Positions 33,771 through 44,373 of a stretch of 64,000 nt of DNA are shown one piece after another. The notes under the pieces were generated by a model. It did not search any database. It was given only the letters and a program-made list of their open reading frames with translations, and was not told where the DNA came from. The stretch comes from Arthrobacter crystallopoietes (GTDB taxonomy: Bacteria > Actinomycetota > Actinomycetes > Actinomycetales > Micrococcaceae). The DNA lies in contig NZ_CP072014.1 in the NCBI RefSeq assembly GCF_017603825.1, positions 2,852,001 through 2,916,000 of the forward strand. The letters are read 5' to 3'. Each line of letters starts with the position of its first letter. Positions within the stretch are counted from its first letter, which is position 1. A program made the translations under genes and the position numbers.

Positions 33771-33805
33771 GTGAAGGGCTCCACCATGACGGTGGAGCCC
33801 TTCAC
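33771..33805 (+). terminator. rRNA operon terminator
   Basis: GTGAAGGGCTCCACC (33771-33785) and GGTGGAGCCCTTCAC (33791-33805) form a perfect 15-bp stem with a 5-base loop, 12 bases after 5S rRNA. Confidence 0.9.
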
Positions 33806-34054
33806 CCATTTAAGGCCATCTTCATGGCGGGAATCGCCGTCGGCCCGTCCGAGCGCTGAAGCCAGGGCCCGCCGTCGTAAGTGGTATCACAGCCCAGTCA
33901 GCCGGCCGTGTTGATGGTCTGCACTAGACTGGTCTGGTGGCACATCTTGTGCCGCGTTCTGATCAATAGATCAACACAAATCACCAGATAAATAGAGATG
34001 GCGGCTGAAGGCTCCTTTGAGGGGTGCCAGGCCCGCACTGAGAGGAGCTCCGGC

Positions 34055-36004
34055 ATGGCTGATTTCCGTGGTCGTGGGGAACGAGACGACAAGGGCGGTG
34101 CCGGACGGGGCAACTTCGGCGTCCGCTCAGGATCTGACAAACCTGCTGGACGTGGCGAGGGGCCACGTCGGGACAGTGAAGCACGACGGCAAGGCGGTGC
34201 CTATCGCGGCACAAGCAATTCGGGCGGTGACCCGCGCGGTTTCCGCGCACGCGACGATCGCCGTGGCGGCAGCGGTGAAGGTGCAGCTGGCCGGGATAGA
34301 TCCGGTCCCCGCCGTGAATATGGCGACCGTCCCCGTCAGGACCGCACCGATGGTCCTCGTCGTGAGTACACCGATCGTCCGCGCCAGGACCGTGGTGCCC
34401 CTCGCGGCTCCGGCCAGGGAGGCGAGGGCTATAAGCCTCGCCGTGAGTACGGTGACCGTCCGCGTCAGGATCGCGGTGATGGTCCTCGTCGTGAGTACAC
34501 CGATCGTCCGCGTGAAGACCGTGGCGGTTCCCGTGGGGCTGAAGGTTACAAACCTCGCCGCGAGTACGGTGACCGCCCTCGCCAGGATCGCACCGATGGT
34601 CCTCGTCGTGAGTACACCGATCGTCCCCGTCAAGACCGTGGTGCCGAGGGCTATAAGCCTCGCCGTGAGTACGGTGACCGTCCGCGTCAGGATCGCGGTG
34701 ATGGTCCTCGTCGTGAGTACACCGATCGTCCGCGTGAAGACCGTGGCGGTTCCCGTGGGGCTGAAGGTTACAAGCCTCGCCGTGAGTACGGTGACCGTCC
34801 CCGTCAGGATCGCGGTGATGGTCCTCGTCGTGAATACACCGATCGTCCGCGTGAAGACCGTGGCGGTTCCCGTGGGGCTGAGGGTTTCAAGCCCCGGCGC
34901 GAATTCGGTGACCGCCCGCGCCAGGACCGTGGCGGCCCCCGTGGCTCCGATCGGGGCGGGGAGGGATTCAAGCCGCGCCGCGACGGGGAAGATCGCTTCG
35001 GCGAACGGAAGTATGGGGCGGACCGAGGCGCTGGTCAGCCTCCGCTGAAGAATGCACAGGATCTGCGCAGCTCCAACAGGGCCGATCGTCCCCGCTCTCC
35101 CCAGATCGACGATGACGTTACCGGGCAGGAACTGGACCGGGTTATCCGTGCACAGCTGCGAACGCTGGAATCAAAGAGCGCAGAGTGGGTTGCCAAGCAC
35201 CTGGTGATGGCGGCGCGTCTCATGGACGACGATCCCGAGCTCGCGTTCCAGCATGCCTTAGCTGCCAGCCGCCGTGGGGGCCGGATGGCTCCGGTCCGCG
35301 AGGCTGTCGGACTGACTGCCTACGCCGCCGGCCACTACGGAGAGGCCCTGCGGGAATTCCGTACCTACCGTCGGATCAGCGGCTCCAACGCACACCTGCC
35401 CGTGATGGCCGACTGTGAGCGCGGACTTGGCCGACCTGACCGTGCCCTCGAGATGATCCGTTCCGAGGAAGCTACGGACCTGGACGCTGCCGGCAAGGTG
35501 GAACTGGCGATTGTGGCGTCGGGCGCGCGGATGGATCTGGAGCAGTATGACGCTGCCGTGGCTGCGCTTGAGATTCCGCAGCTCGACAAGAACCGGGCAT
35601 TCTCATACAGCCCCAGGCTGTTCCGGGCCTACGCCGACGCCCTTGAGTCCGTGAAGCGCGCTGAAGAAGCCGAGCAGTGGCGCCGCCAAGCGCGACTGGC
35701 AGAGAGCGCGTTAGGCGTAGGAGAGTTTGCCGAGCCGGAAATCTTCGACCTCGGTGATGAAGATGAGGAGCCGGAAACCAGGCGTCCACGCGAGGTGTCC
35801 ACTGGATACGAGGCAGTTCCGGGCGAGGCAGCAGGCAGCGCCGAACCAGATGAAGAAGTATCAGGAGGTGCGGAAGCCGATACCGAGGGCAAGGACGTTG
35901 AACCGCGTCTTTCCGAGGCAGCGCTCGAGGACGAAGACCTCCATGAAATCCAGGACCCGGCTGCCGGGGAACACGACGTCAAGCACCCCGGAGACGAAGA
36001 CTGA
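34055..36004 (+). CDS. RG-rich repeat protein with C-terminal TPR-like domain (Rv1691 position)
   Basis: A 649-residue protein in three parts. Residues 1-330 are disordered and very rich in Arg, Gly and Asp; 84-313 consist of about seven repeats of a unit of up to 39 residues (EGYKPRREYGDRPRQDRGDG, then PRREYTDRPREDRGGSRGA). Residues about 355-540 form a helical TPR-like region (AQLRTLESKSAEWVAKHLVM, LMDDDPELAFQHALAASRRG) conserved among actinobacteria. The last 100 residues are strongly acidic. The position before the HAD, tlyA, nadK and recN genes matches M. tuberculosis Rv1691. The basic disordered region suggests RNA binding; this is inference, favoured by the rRNA operon next door. ATG 34055 follows AGAGGAG; a -10-like TAGACT is at 33925-33930. 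Function unknown. Confidence 0.85.
   Translation: MADFRGRGERDDKGGAGRGNFGVRSGSDKPAGRGEGPRRDSEARRQGGAYRGTSNSGGDPRGFRARDDRRGGSGEGAAGRDRSGPRREYGDRPRQDRTDGPRREYTDRPRQDRGAPRGSGQGGEGYKPRREYGDRPRQDRGDGPRREYTDRPREDRGGSRGAEGYKPRREYGDRPRQDRTDGPRREYTDRPRQDRGAEGYKPRREYGDRPRQDRGDGPRREYTDRPREDRGGSRGAEGYKPRREYGDRPRQDRGDGPRREYTDRPREDRGGSRGAEGFKPRREFGDRPRQDRGGPRGSDRGGEGFKPRRDGEDRFGERKYGADRGAGQPPLKNAQDLRSSNRADRPRSPQIDDDVTGQELDRVIRAQLRTLESKSAEWVAKHLVMAARLMDDDPELAFQHALAASRRGGRMAPVREAVGLTAYAAGHYGEALREFRTYRRISGSNAHLPVMADCERGLGRPDRALEMIRSEEATDLDAAGKVELAIVASGARMDLEQYDAAVAALEIPQLDKNRAFSYSPRLFRAYADALESVKRAEEAEQWRRQARLAESALGVGEFAEPEIFDLGDEDEEPETRRPREVSTGYEAVPGEAAGSAEPDEEVSGGAEADTEGKDVEPRLSEAALEDEDLHEIQDPAAGEHDVKHPGDED
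34304..34993 (+). repeat. in-frame tandem repeats inside the RG-rich gene
   Basis: Units at 34424-34540, 34646-34762 and 34763-34879 are each 117 bp and encode identical 39-residue blocks; 34541-34645 is a 105-bp shortened unit, and diverged partial units flank them. The copies differ by few, mostly silent, bases, pointing to recent expansion by slippage or recombination. The repeats are contiguous coding sequence, not a CRISPR array. Confidence 0.9.
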
Positions 36005-36008
36005 ACCG

Positions 36009-36992
36009 ATGTTGATCGACGGTTATGACGCTCTGCTCTGTGATCTGGACGGGGTGGTTTACGCCGGTGCCGGTGCCATAGCAGGAGCGACTGAAGCTCT
36101 CGACAGGTTGCCGGCGGCCGGTGTCAGACTGGGCTATATCACCAACAACGCGTCCCGGTCTTCCGAGCAGGTTGCGGCGCATCTTCGGGAACTCGGTGCG
36201 CCGGCGCGTGCGGACCAAGTGTTTGGGTCCGCCCGTGCCGGCGCGGCACTGCTGGCAAAGCATGTGCCGCCGGGAGCCAAGGTCTTGGTAACCGGCAGCC
36301 GGACCTTGGTCCAGGAGATTGAAGCCTTGGGGTTTGTGCCCGTGGATTCCGCTGCCCAGCGGCCCCACGCCGTCATCCAAGGCTTTGATCCTGCGGTGAG
36401 CTGGCTGGATCTGGCCGAGGCATCGTATGCGATAGCAGCTGGTGCATTCTGGATAGCCACCAATACGGACCTGACGATTCCCCGCGCCGAGGGGATAGCG
36501 CCGGGAAACGGGGCGCTGGTGGCTGCTGTCCAGACAGCCACGGGGGCGACGCCGCTGGTGGCAGGTAAGCCTGAGGCGGCTCTCTTTACGACGGCGGCGG
36601 AAAGCCTCCATGCGGTGACACCGCTTGTCGTCGGAGACCGTCTGGACACAGACATCCTTGGCGGCAACAACGCTGGCATGCATACGGCGGCGGTGCTGAC
36701 CGGCGTCGATACGGTGGAAACGATCCTCGCCGCCCGGACAGCCGAACGGCCGCGCTACCTGCTGGCCAACCTGGGCGATCTGTACCAGCCGTATCCGCAG
36801 GTAACTTCTGCCGATGGAATTTTCACCTGCGGCCGCTCGAGCGCTACGGTCGAGAACGGCGTTGTCCGTTATAGCGGTGACCGCAATGAGCTCGACACCT
36901 GGCGGGCTGCCTGCGCCGCATGGTGGAACGCCCACCCCGAAACGCCAGCCGCGTTCATGCCGGAACTGGCCGCGCACGCGTCGATAGACTGA
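36009..36992 (+). CDS. HAD-IIA family phosphatase (NagD/G3P phosphatase-like)
   Basis: A 327-residue haloacid-dehalogenase hydrolase. Motif I is LLCDLDGVVYAG with the nucleophile Asp12 and acid Asp14, motif II GYITNNAS, then a C2 cap, PLVAGKPEAALF with the motif III lysine, and motif IV VVGDRLDTDILGGNNAG. The M. tuberculosis gene in this position (Rv1692) is a glycerol-3-phosphate phosphatase, so a similar role is possible. The C-terminal 60 residues (YSGDRNELDTWRAACAAWW) extend beyond the catalytic core. The ATG lies four bases after the preceding stop, so the two are probably cotranscribed. Confidence 0.92.
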   Translation: MLIDGYDALLCDLDGVVYAGAGAIAGATEALDRLPAAGVRLGYITNNASRSSEQVAAHLRELGAPARADQVFGSARAGAALLAKHVPPGAKVLVTGSRTLVQEIEALGFVPVDSAAQRPHAVIQGFDPAVSWLDLAEASYAIAAGAFWIATNTDLTIPRAEGIAPGNGALVAAVQTATGATPLVAGKPEAALFTTAAESLHAVTPLVVGDRLDTDILGGNNAGMHTAAVLTGVDTVETILAARTAERPRYLLANLGDLYQPYPQVTSADGIFTCGRSSATVENGVVRYSGDRNELDTWRAACAAWWNAHPETPAAFMPELAAHASID

Positions 36993-37036
36993 AACAGGCC
37001 GGGGGAACAGCCCCTGATGGTGGAAGGAACTGACCG

Positions 37037-37258
37037 ATGGATCCGATGTCTGACCCGATCACTTCCGCTGGACAGCTGTCGCCGGAATCAGCCGTTACGC
37101 AGTGGCCGGTCTCGGTTGTGTCCACCGAGGACGAGAGCGTGGACGAAATCATTGAGCCGTTGACTTCGCTGCCGCAAGTCCCGATAACCGAACATGCTGC
37201 CGTCTTTACCTACATGCATGATGGCCTGCTGGCTGATCTGGATGCTGGAGCAGACTGA
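37037..37258 (+). CDS. small acidic conserved protein upstream of tlyA
   Basis: A 73-residue acidic protein, not recognised as any known domain. M. tuberculosis has a short hypothetical gene (Rv1693) in exactly this place between the HAD phosphatase and tlyA, which supports it as real. AAGGA stands upstream of the ATG at 37037; a second in-frame ATG at 37046 is possible. TAGACT at 36985-36990, over the stop of the HAD gene, could be a -10 element for this gene and tlyA-nadK-recN. It ends seven bases before tlyA. Confidence 0.65.
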   Translation: MDPMSDPITSAGQLSPESAVTQWPVSVVSTEDESVDEIIEPLTSLPQVPITEHAAVFTYMHDGLLADLDAGAD

Positions 37259-37265
37259 GGCAGGA

Positions 37266-38120
37266 ATGACGAGACTGGATCAGGAACTGGTAGCTCGCGG
37301 ACTGGCAAGGTCCCGGACCCATGCCGCAAAGCTTATCTCCGCCGGCCTGGTGAGCCGCGGGGGGAACGTGGTACGGAAGGCGTCCGCCTCTGTGGCAGCT
37401 GATGACAAGCTGGAGGTGGCGGCAGGGGGCGAGCCTGAATACGTCAGCCGGGCCGGGCACAAACTGGCCGGCGCGCTTCGTGCCTTCCCTGCGGTAGAGC
37501 CCGAGGGCCGCCGATGCCTGGATGCCGGGGCGTCCACCGGTGGCTTCACCCAGGTGCTCCTTGAAGCCGGCGCGCGGGAGGTAGCTGCCGTCGACGTCGG
37601 CCACGGCCAGATGGTGCCGCAACTGAGCGCCGATGAGCGGGTCCATCTCTTCGAGGGCGTGAACGCCCGGTACCTCGACAGTGCCGATATCGGCGGCCCG
37701 GTCTCGCTGACGGTTGCGGACCTGTCCTTCATCTCGCTGACCTTGGTGATAGCGGCCCTCAGCGCGGCGACAGAGCCCGACGGCGACATGGTGCTGATGG
37801 TGAAGCCGCAATTCGAGGTGGGGCGTGAGTCATTGGCGAGCACCGGCGTCGTCAGTTCGGAAGCCGAACGGCGAAGGGCGGTGGAAAAGGTAGTACGCAG
37901 CGGGCTGGAGCACGGACTGCACATCAAGGGGTTGGCCCGCAGTCCGCTGCCGGGCCAGGACGGTAATGTTGAATTCTTCCTGTGGATGAAGGTGCCCGCT
38001 ATCCGGGCCCCGGCTAGGATCGGAACTGAGCTTGATGCCGCCGTCCGCAACGCCATGGAACAGTATCCGGAACCGCCGGATGCGGAACAACCCAATAAAC
38101 TACCGGGAGTAAACGCATGA
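37266..38120 (+). CDS. tlyA: TlyA family rRNA 2'-O-methyltransferase
   Basis: A 284-residue protein with an N-terminal S4 RNA-binding domain (RLDQELVARGLARSRTHAAK) and an FtsJ-like SAM-dependent methyltransferase domain (CLDAGASTGGFTQVLLEAGA, VADLSFISL, LMVKPQFEVG). In mycobacteria TlyA methylates ribose at C1409 of 16S and C1920 of 23S rRNA and makes ribosomes sensitive to capreomycin. The length and both domains indicate the two-substrate type. The ATG follows GAGGCAGG; the stop overlaps nadK as ATGA. Confidence 0.95.
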   Translation: MTRLDQELVARGLARSRTHAAKLISAGLVSRGGNVVRKASASVAADDKLEVAAGGEPEYVSRAGHKLAGALRAFPAVEPEGRRCLDAGASTGGFTQVLLEAGAREVAAVDVGHGQMVPQLSADERVHLFEGVNARYLDSADIGGPVSLTVADLSFISLTLVIAALSAATEPDGDMVLMVKPQFEVGRESLASTGVVSSEAERRRAVEKVVRSGLEHGLHIKGLARSPLPGQDGNVEFFLWMKVPAIRAPARIGTELDAAVRNAMEQYPEPPDAEQPNKLPGVNA

Positions 38121-39109
38121 GCAGACGGATTCTGGTTCTGGCCCACACCGGACGCCACGACGCTCTGGCCGCCGCCCAGGAAACGTGTGCCCAGCTCCAT
38201 GCCTCCGGCCTGGTTCCGGTGATGCGGCGCAAAGAAGCGGAGCACATCCGACAGGTCTATTCCCATCTGGCCGCTCCGCTCGAGATCCTGGACGAAGATG
38301 TGAAGCTCAAGGACGTGGACCTGGGCATGGTGCTCGGCGGGGACGGTACCATTCTGCGCTCCGCCGAACTGGTCCGGGACTCTGATGTACCCCTGCTGGG
38401 CGTGAACCTGGGCCACGTGGGCTTCCTGGCTGAAAGCGAACGTGCAGACCTTGCCCAGACCGTCCATTGGGTGGTGGAGCGCCAATACACCGTTGAGGAA
38501 CGGATGACCATCGACGTGCAGGTCTGGCTGGACAAGCGCAAGATCGGCCACACCTGGGCGTTGAACGAGGCCACCGTGGAAAAGGGGGACCGCCAGCGGA
38601 TGGTTGAGGTCGTCGTCGAAGTCGACGCGCTGCCCATTAGCTCCTTCGGCTGCGACGGGGTGGTGATGGCCACGCCCACCGGCTCGACGGCCTATGGTTT
38701 CTCGGCCGGGGGACCGGTGGTCTGGCCCGAGGTGGAAGCCTTGCTGATGGTCCCGATCAGTGCGCATGCGCTGTTTGCCAAGCCGCTGGTGGTGGCCCCG
38801 GACTCGGTCATGGCCGTGGAACTGCTGAACCGCACTGACGCCAATGGCGTGCTCTGGTGCGACGGCCGGCGCAGCCTCGACCTGCCGCCCGGTTCCCGTG
38901 TTGAGGTAACGCGCTCGGACAAGCCGGTCCGGTTGGCCCGGACCAGACGTACGCCCTTTGCCGAACGGCTGGTACGCAAGTTCGAGTTGCCGACCAAGGG
39001 CTGGCGCGGTCCGATCAGCGCGGACGAGGCCCAGCCGCAGACGACGCCGTTGGATACTATCCGGACGATCGAACCGCATCACACCCCGCCCGAGGAGGAA
39101 CGTCGATGA
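38117..39109 (+). CDS. nadK: NAD kinase
   Basis: Phosphorylates NAD to NADP. The 330 residues include the diacylglycerol-kinase-like motif LGGDGTIL (73-80), the substrate-binding NEATVEKGD region, and ATPTGSTAYGFSAGGPVVWPE. In actinobacteria this enzyme uses ATP or polyphosphate. About 30 C-terminal residues (QPQTTPLDTIRTIEPHHTPP) lie outside the usual fold. ATGA overlaps link it to tlyA and recN. Confidence 0.96.
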   Translation: MSRRILVLAHTGRHDALAAAQETCAQLHASGLVPVMRRKEAEHIRQVYSHLAAPLEILDEDVKLKDVDLGMVLGGDGTILRSAELVRDSDVPLLGVNLGHVGFLAESERADLAQTVHWVVERQYTVEERMTIDVQVWLDKRKIGHTWALNEATVEKGDRQRMVEVVVEVDALPISSFGCDGVVMATPTGSTAYGFSAGGPVVWPEVEALLMVPISAHALFAKPLVVAPDSVMAVELLNRTDANGVLWCDGRRSLDLPPGSRVEVTRSDKPVRLARTRRTPFAERLVRKFELPTKGWRGPISADEAQPQTTPLDTIRTIEPHHTPPEEERR

Positions 39110-40830
39110 TTGACGAAATCAGAATCAGCAACCTCGGTGTCATTACGGAGGCCGTGTTGCCGCTGGGCCCCGGGCTTTCCGTAGTCACGGGTGAGACCGG
39201 CGCCGGAAAGACCATGGTGGTGACCGCGCTGGGTCTGCTGCTTGGTGCCCGTTCGGATGCCGGCGCGGTGCGCACCGGTGCTTCCTCCGCCGTCGCCGAA
39301 GCCGTGGTCCGGCTTGCCCCGGACAGTCCCGCCATCGCCCGCGCACAGGAAGCCGGTGCGGACATTGAAGAGTACGATGGCGAAGCAGAGCTGATGCTGG
39401 CCCGTACCGTAAACGCCGACGGCCGCAGTCGGGCGCATGTCGGCGGCCGTTCGGCTCCGGTGGGCACGCTGGCTGAAATCGGCGAACAGCTGGTGGCGGT
39501 CCATGGGCAGTCGGAACAGCTGCGGCTGAAGAGCCAGTCCGCACAGCGGGAGGCCCTGGACAAGTTCGGCGGACCCAAGCTGGCCAAGGCCCTGGCGGCG
39601 TTCCGCCAGTCCTACGACCGTTGGCGGCAGGCGACGGCGGAGCTGCAGTCGCTGCGGACCGAGGCCCGTGAACGGCTGCGCGAAGCGGAGTCATTGCAGC
39701 TGGCACTGGAGGAAATCGACGGCATCGACCCGCAGCCTGGTGAGGATCTGGTGCTCAAGGCGGAGGCCACCAAGCTGGCCAACGTAGAGCAGCTGCGCGC
39801 TGCCGCACAGCTGGCGCACCAGGCGCTGATCGCGGAGGAATTCACCGACTCCGGCGATGCCACCTCGCTGGTGGACGCGGCGAAACGATCCTTGGAGCAG
39901 GTCCAGGCAGATGACCCGGAACTGGGCAAGGCCGCAGGCCGGCTCGCAGAAGTTGGCTATATCCTGGCCGACGTTGCCGCAGATCTGGCCAGTTACTCCG
40001 CTTCGCTGGACAACGAAGGCCCCGAACGGCTGGCGGAGCTGGAGGCGCGCCGGGCCAGCCTCGCCGGACTGGTGCGCAAGTATGCACCGAGCATCGACGA
40101 GGTGCTGGACTGGAGCGCAACCGCCCGCCAGCGTCTGGAAGAGCTGACTGACGATTCCAGCCGGATCGAGGCGCTGGAAACGGAAATCGCGGCGCTCGAT
40201 ATCGAACTGACCGAAACCGCCGGCAAGATCACCGCCATGCGCGGCAAAGCCGGTGGCGAACTCGGCCGCAAGGTGGGAAAGGAGCTGGCCGCACTGGCCA
40301 TGCCGGACGCCGAACTGCACATCCAGCTTGAGCCTGCCGAGGAGCTTGGACCGCACGGGGCGGACAACATCGCGTTCCTGCTGAAGCCGCACCCGGGCGC
40401 GCCGCCGCGTCCGCTGGGCAAGGGTGCCTCCGGCGGTGAGCTCTCACGGGTCATGCTCGCCATTGAAGTAGTACTGGCCGCGGTGGACCCGGTGCCGACG
40501 TTTGTCTTTGACGAGGTTGATTCCGGCGTCGGCGGTAAAGCAGCGGTGGAGATCGGGCGCAGGCTGGCCATGCTGGCCAAGTACGTCCAGGTCATCGTGG
40601 TTACCCATCTGCCGCAGGTCGCGGCCTTCGCCGACCAGCACATCCGCGTCTATAAAACCTCAGCGGCCGCAGCTAAGAATGCCGAAGGCGTGACGGCCAG
40701 CGACGTCACCTTGCTCTCGGATGAAGAGCGGGTGACGGAGCTGGCCCGGATGCTAGCCGGCCAGGAGGAATCCGAACTGGCCCGTGCCCATGCACAGGAA
40801 CTGATCGAAGGGGCCAAAGGAAGCCGCTAA
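39106..40830 (+). CDS. recN: DNA repair protein RecN
   Basis: An SMC-like ATPase of 574 residues acting early in double-strand-break repair. The ATP-binding head halves lie at the two ends: Walker A GETGAGKT (29-36), and the signature GKGASGGELSRVMLA with Walker B FVFDEVDSGVGG near the C-terminus. Between them are two coiled-coil arms (about 150-380). No LexA site was seen; the ATGA overlap with nadK implies shared expression. Confidence 0.95.
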   Translation: MIDEIRISNLGVITEAVLPLGPGLSVVTGETGAGKTMVVTALGLLLGARSDAGAVRTGASSAVAEAVVRLAPDSPAIARAQEAGADIEEYDGEAELMLARTVNADGRSRAHVGGRSAPVGTLAEIGEQLVAVHGQSEQLRLKSQSAQREALDKFGGPKLAKALAAFRQSYDRWRQATAELQSLRTEARERLREAESLQLALEEIDGIDPQPGEDLVLKAEATKLANVEQLRAAAQLAHQALIAEEFTDSGDATSLVDAAKRSLEQVQADDPELGKAAGRLAEVGYILADVAADLASYSASLDNEGPERLAELEARRASLAGLVRKYAPSIDEVLDWSATARQRLEELTDDSSRIEALETEIAALDIELTETAGKITAMRGKAGGELGRKVGKELAALAMPDAELHIQLEPAEELGPHGADNIAFLLKPHPGAPPRPLGKGASGGELSRVMLAIEVVLAAVDPVPTFVFDEVDSGVGGKAAVEIGRRLAMLAKYVQVIVVTHLPQVAAFADQHIRVYKTSAAAAKNAEGVTASDVTLLSDEERVTELARMLAGQEESELARAHAQELIEGAKGSR

Positions 40831-40891
40831 GCTGTACGATCGGCTGGAGGAACAGACTCCCGCCACCGCAATATTGGCGGCGGGAAGCTGA

Positions 40892-42661
<1,770 letters not shown>

Positions 42662-42663
42662 CC

Positions 42664-43347
42664 ATGTCCGCTGCCGGTCCAAAGGTGTTTGCCGACCAGC
42701 CTGATCCGCGCACGCTGGTTGCTTCCGAGACGTTGTACGAGGGCAGGATCTGGAACGTCGTCAGCGATACCTTCAGTCTCTCCGGCGACGCCGAGGACGT
42801 CCTGGTCCGCGACTACATCGCCCACCCGGGCGCGGTAGCCGTCGTGGCCATGGACGACCACGGCCGCATCCTGCTCCTGAAGCAGTACCGGCAGCCGGTC
42901 CGGATGTCGCTGTGGGAGATCCCAGCCGGCCTGCTGGATGTCGAGGGCGAGGACTTTGTGGTTGCGGCTGCCCGGGAACTGGCAGAGGAGGCGGACCTCG
43001 CGGCCGGCCGCTGGGACGTGCTGGTGGATTTCTTCAATTCACCGGGCTCGTCGAGCGAAGCCATCCGCATCTACCTGGCCAGAAACCTTACTGACGTTCC
43101 CGAAGCTGACCTGCATACACGGACGGATGAAGAAGCAGAAATCGAGCACCTGTGGGTGGATCTCGACGACGCCGTCCAAGCTGTGATGGCAGGCCGCCTG
43201 CACAATCCGTCGGCCGTCGCCGGCGTACTGGCTGCCGCCGAAGCGTCACGGCACGGATTTGAAGGGCTCCGTCCGGCCGACGCACCCTGGCCGGAGCATC
43301 CCTCACAGCGGCACCACCCGGCGCCGGCCGCCGGGACGGGGCAGTGA
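42664..43347 (+). CDS. NUDIX hydrolase, ADP-ribose pyrophosphatase type
   Basis: A 227-residue NUDIX protein that probably cleaves ADP-ribose or related nucleoside diphosphates to monophosphates. The NUDIX box reads GLLDVEGEDFVVAAARELAE followed by EADL, with the magnesium-binding REL-x-EE glutamates. The preceding WEIPAG and the following FFNSPGSSSEAIRIYLA match ADP-ribose pyrophosphatases. It starts two bases after pyrG and corresponds to M. tuberculosis Rv1700. The C-terminal 35 residues are Pro/His-rich and not part of the fold. Confidence 0.92.
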   Translation: MSAAGPKVFADQPDPRTLVASETLYEGRIWNVVSDTFSLSGDAEDVLVRDYIAHPGAVAVVAMDDHGRILLLKQYRQPVRMSLWEIPAGLLDVEGEDFVVAAARELAEEADLAAGRWDVLVDFFNSPGSSSEAIRIYLARNLTDVPEADLHTRTDEEAEIEHLWVDLDDAVQAVMAGRLHNPSAVAGVLAAAEASRHGFEGLRPADAPWPEHPSQRHHPAPAAGTGQ

Positions 43348-43353
43348 GGTTGC

Positions 43354-44334
43354 ATGGCCGGAAGCGTGCAGGCCGCCACCACGGCCGGTGATCTAGGAAC
43401 GACGGCGCTGGACAGGGCCGTATCGGACTATCTGCAGCACATGGCCGTTGAACGCGGCCTGGCGGCCAATACCGTGGCCGCCTACCGCCGTGACCTGAAG
43501 CGGTACCTGCATTTCCTGGAACAGCGGTCGGTCAATGACCCGGCGAAAATCAGCCGCCATGACGTCACTGCCTTCGCGCAGGTTCTCTCCGATGGATCGG
43601 ACGGCGCGTCGGCCCTAAGCGTCCGTTCCGCGGCACGGACCATTGTCGCGGTGCGCGGTCTGCACAAGTTTTGGAGCCTGGAGGGGATCACCGCCACGGA
43701 TCCGGCCACCGACGTCCACCCGCCGATGCCGGGCAAACGCCTGCCCAAAGCCATCTCGGTCGGCGAAGTTACCCGGATTCTGGAAGCGGTCGGCACCGAA
43801 ACGCCCACCGGCCAGCGTGACCGTGCGCTGCTCGAATTTCTCTACTCAACCGGCGCGCGGATCAGCGAGGCCGTCGGTCTCGACGTCGATGACGTGAGCG
43901 TCGAAACCATCGACGAGGGACCCGCTGTCGTACGTCTGCTGGGCAAGGGCTCCAAGGAGCGGCTGGTGCCGCTGGGATCCTATGCGGCCAAAGCCGTTGA
44001 CGACTATCTGGTCCGCGCCCGTCCGGGCATCGCTGCCAAAGGCCGCGGCACACCCGCGCTTTTCCTGAACGCCCGTGGCGGACGGCTGAGCCGCCAGAGC
44101 GCATGGACCATCCTGAAAACGGCGGCAGAAAAGGCCGCCATTGGCCGGGACGTCTCGCCGCACACGCTGCGGCATTCATTCGCGACCCACCTGCTTGAAG
44201 GCGGCGCGGACGTGCGTGTGGTGCAGGAGCTGCTGGGCCACGCGTCGGTCACCACCACACAGGTGTACACACTGGTCAACGCCGACACATTGCGCGAGGT
44301 TTACGCCGCGGCCCACCCGCGTGCGCTGGGCTAG
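43354..44334 (+). CDS. xerD: site-specific tyrosine recombinase XerD
   Basis: Resolves chromosome dimers at dif with XerC. The 326-residue protein has an N-terminal SAM-like core-binding domain ([20 protein letters not shown]) and the catalytic set Arg169, Lys201, His270, Arg273, His296 and nucleophile Tyr305 ([29 protein letters not shown]). Its conserved place after pyrG and the NUDIX gene marks it as the housekeeping recombinase, not a phage integrase. ATG with GAGG just upstream; six bases after the NUDIX gene. Confidence 0.95.
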   Translation: MAGSVQAATTAGDLGTTALDRAVSDYLQHMAVERGLAANTVAAYRRDLKRYLHFLEQRSVNDPAKISRHDVTAFAQVLSDGSDGASALSVRSAARTIVAVRGLHKFWSLEGITATDPATDVHPPMPGKRLPKAISVGEVTRILEAVGTETPTGQRDRALLEFLYSTGARISEAVGLDVDDVSVETIDEGPAVVRLLGKGSKERLVPLGSYAAKAVDDYLVRARPGIAAKGRGTPALFLNARGGRLSRQSAWTILKTAAEKAAIGRDVSPHTLRHSFATHLLEGGADVRVVQELLGHASVTTTQVYTLVNADTLREVYAAAHPRALG

Positions 44335-44373
44335 CACGTCCTGGGGGCAGGTCAGGAAGGATAGACTCGGCTC

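Noticed and set aside
34304-34993. Regularly spaced repeats that could suggest a CRISPR array
   Set aside because: Units of up to 117 bp are contiguous, in frame with a protein, and have no unique spacers; no cas genes are nearby.
34017-35048. A second open forward frame (and a reverse one) through the repeat region
   Set aside because: Repeats whose period is a multiple of three keep all frames free of stops once one unit is free; these frames lack conserved sequence and end where the repeats end.
43354-44334. Tyrosine recombinase as evidence of a prophage or integrative element
   Set aside because: It has the XerD motif set and the conserved place after pyrG; no phage genes or attachment sites are near.
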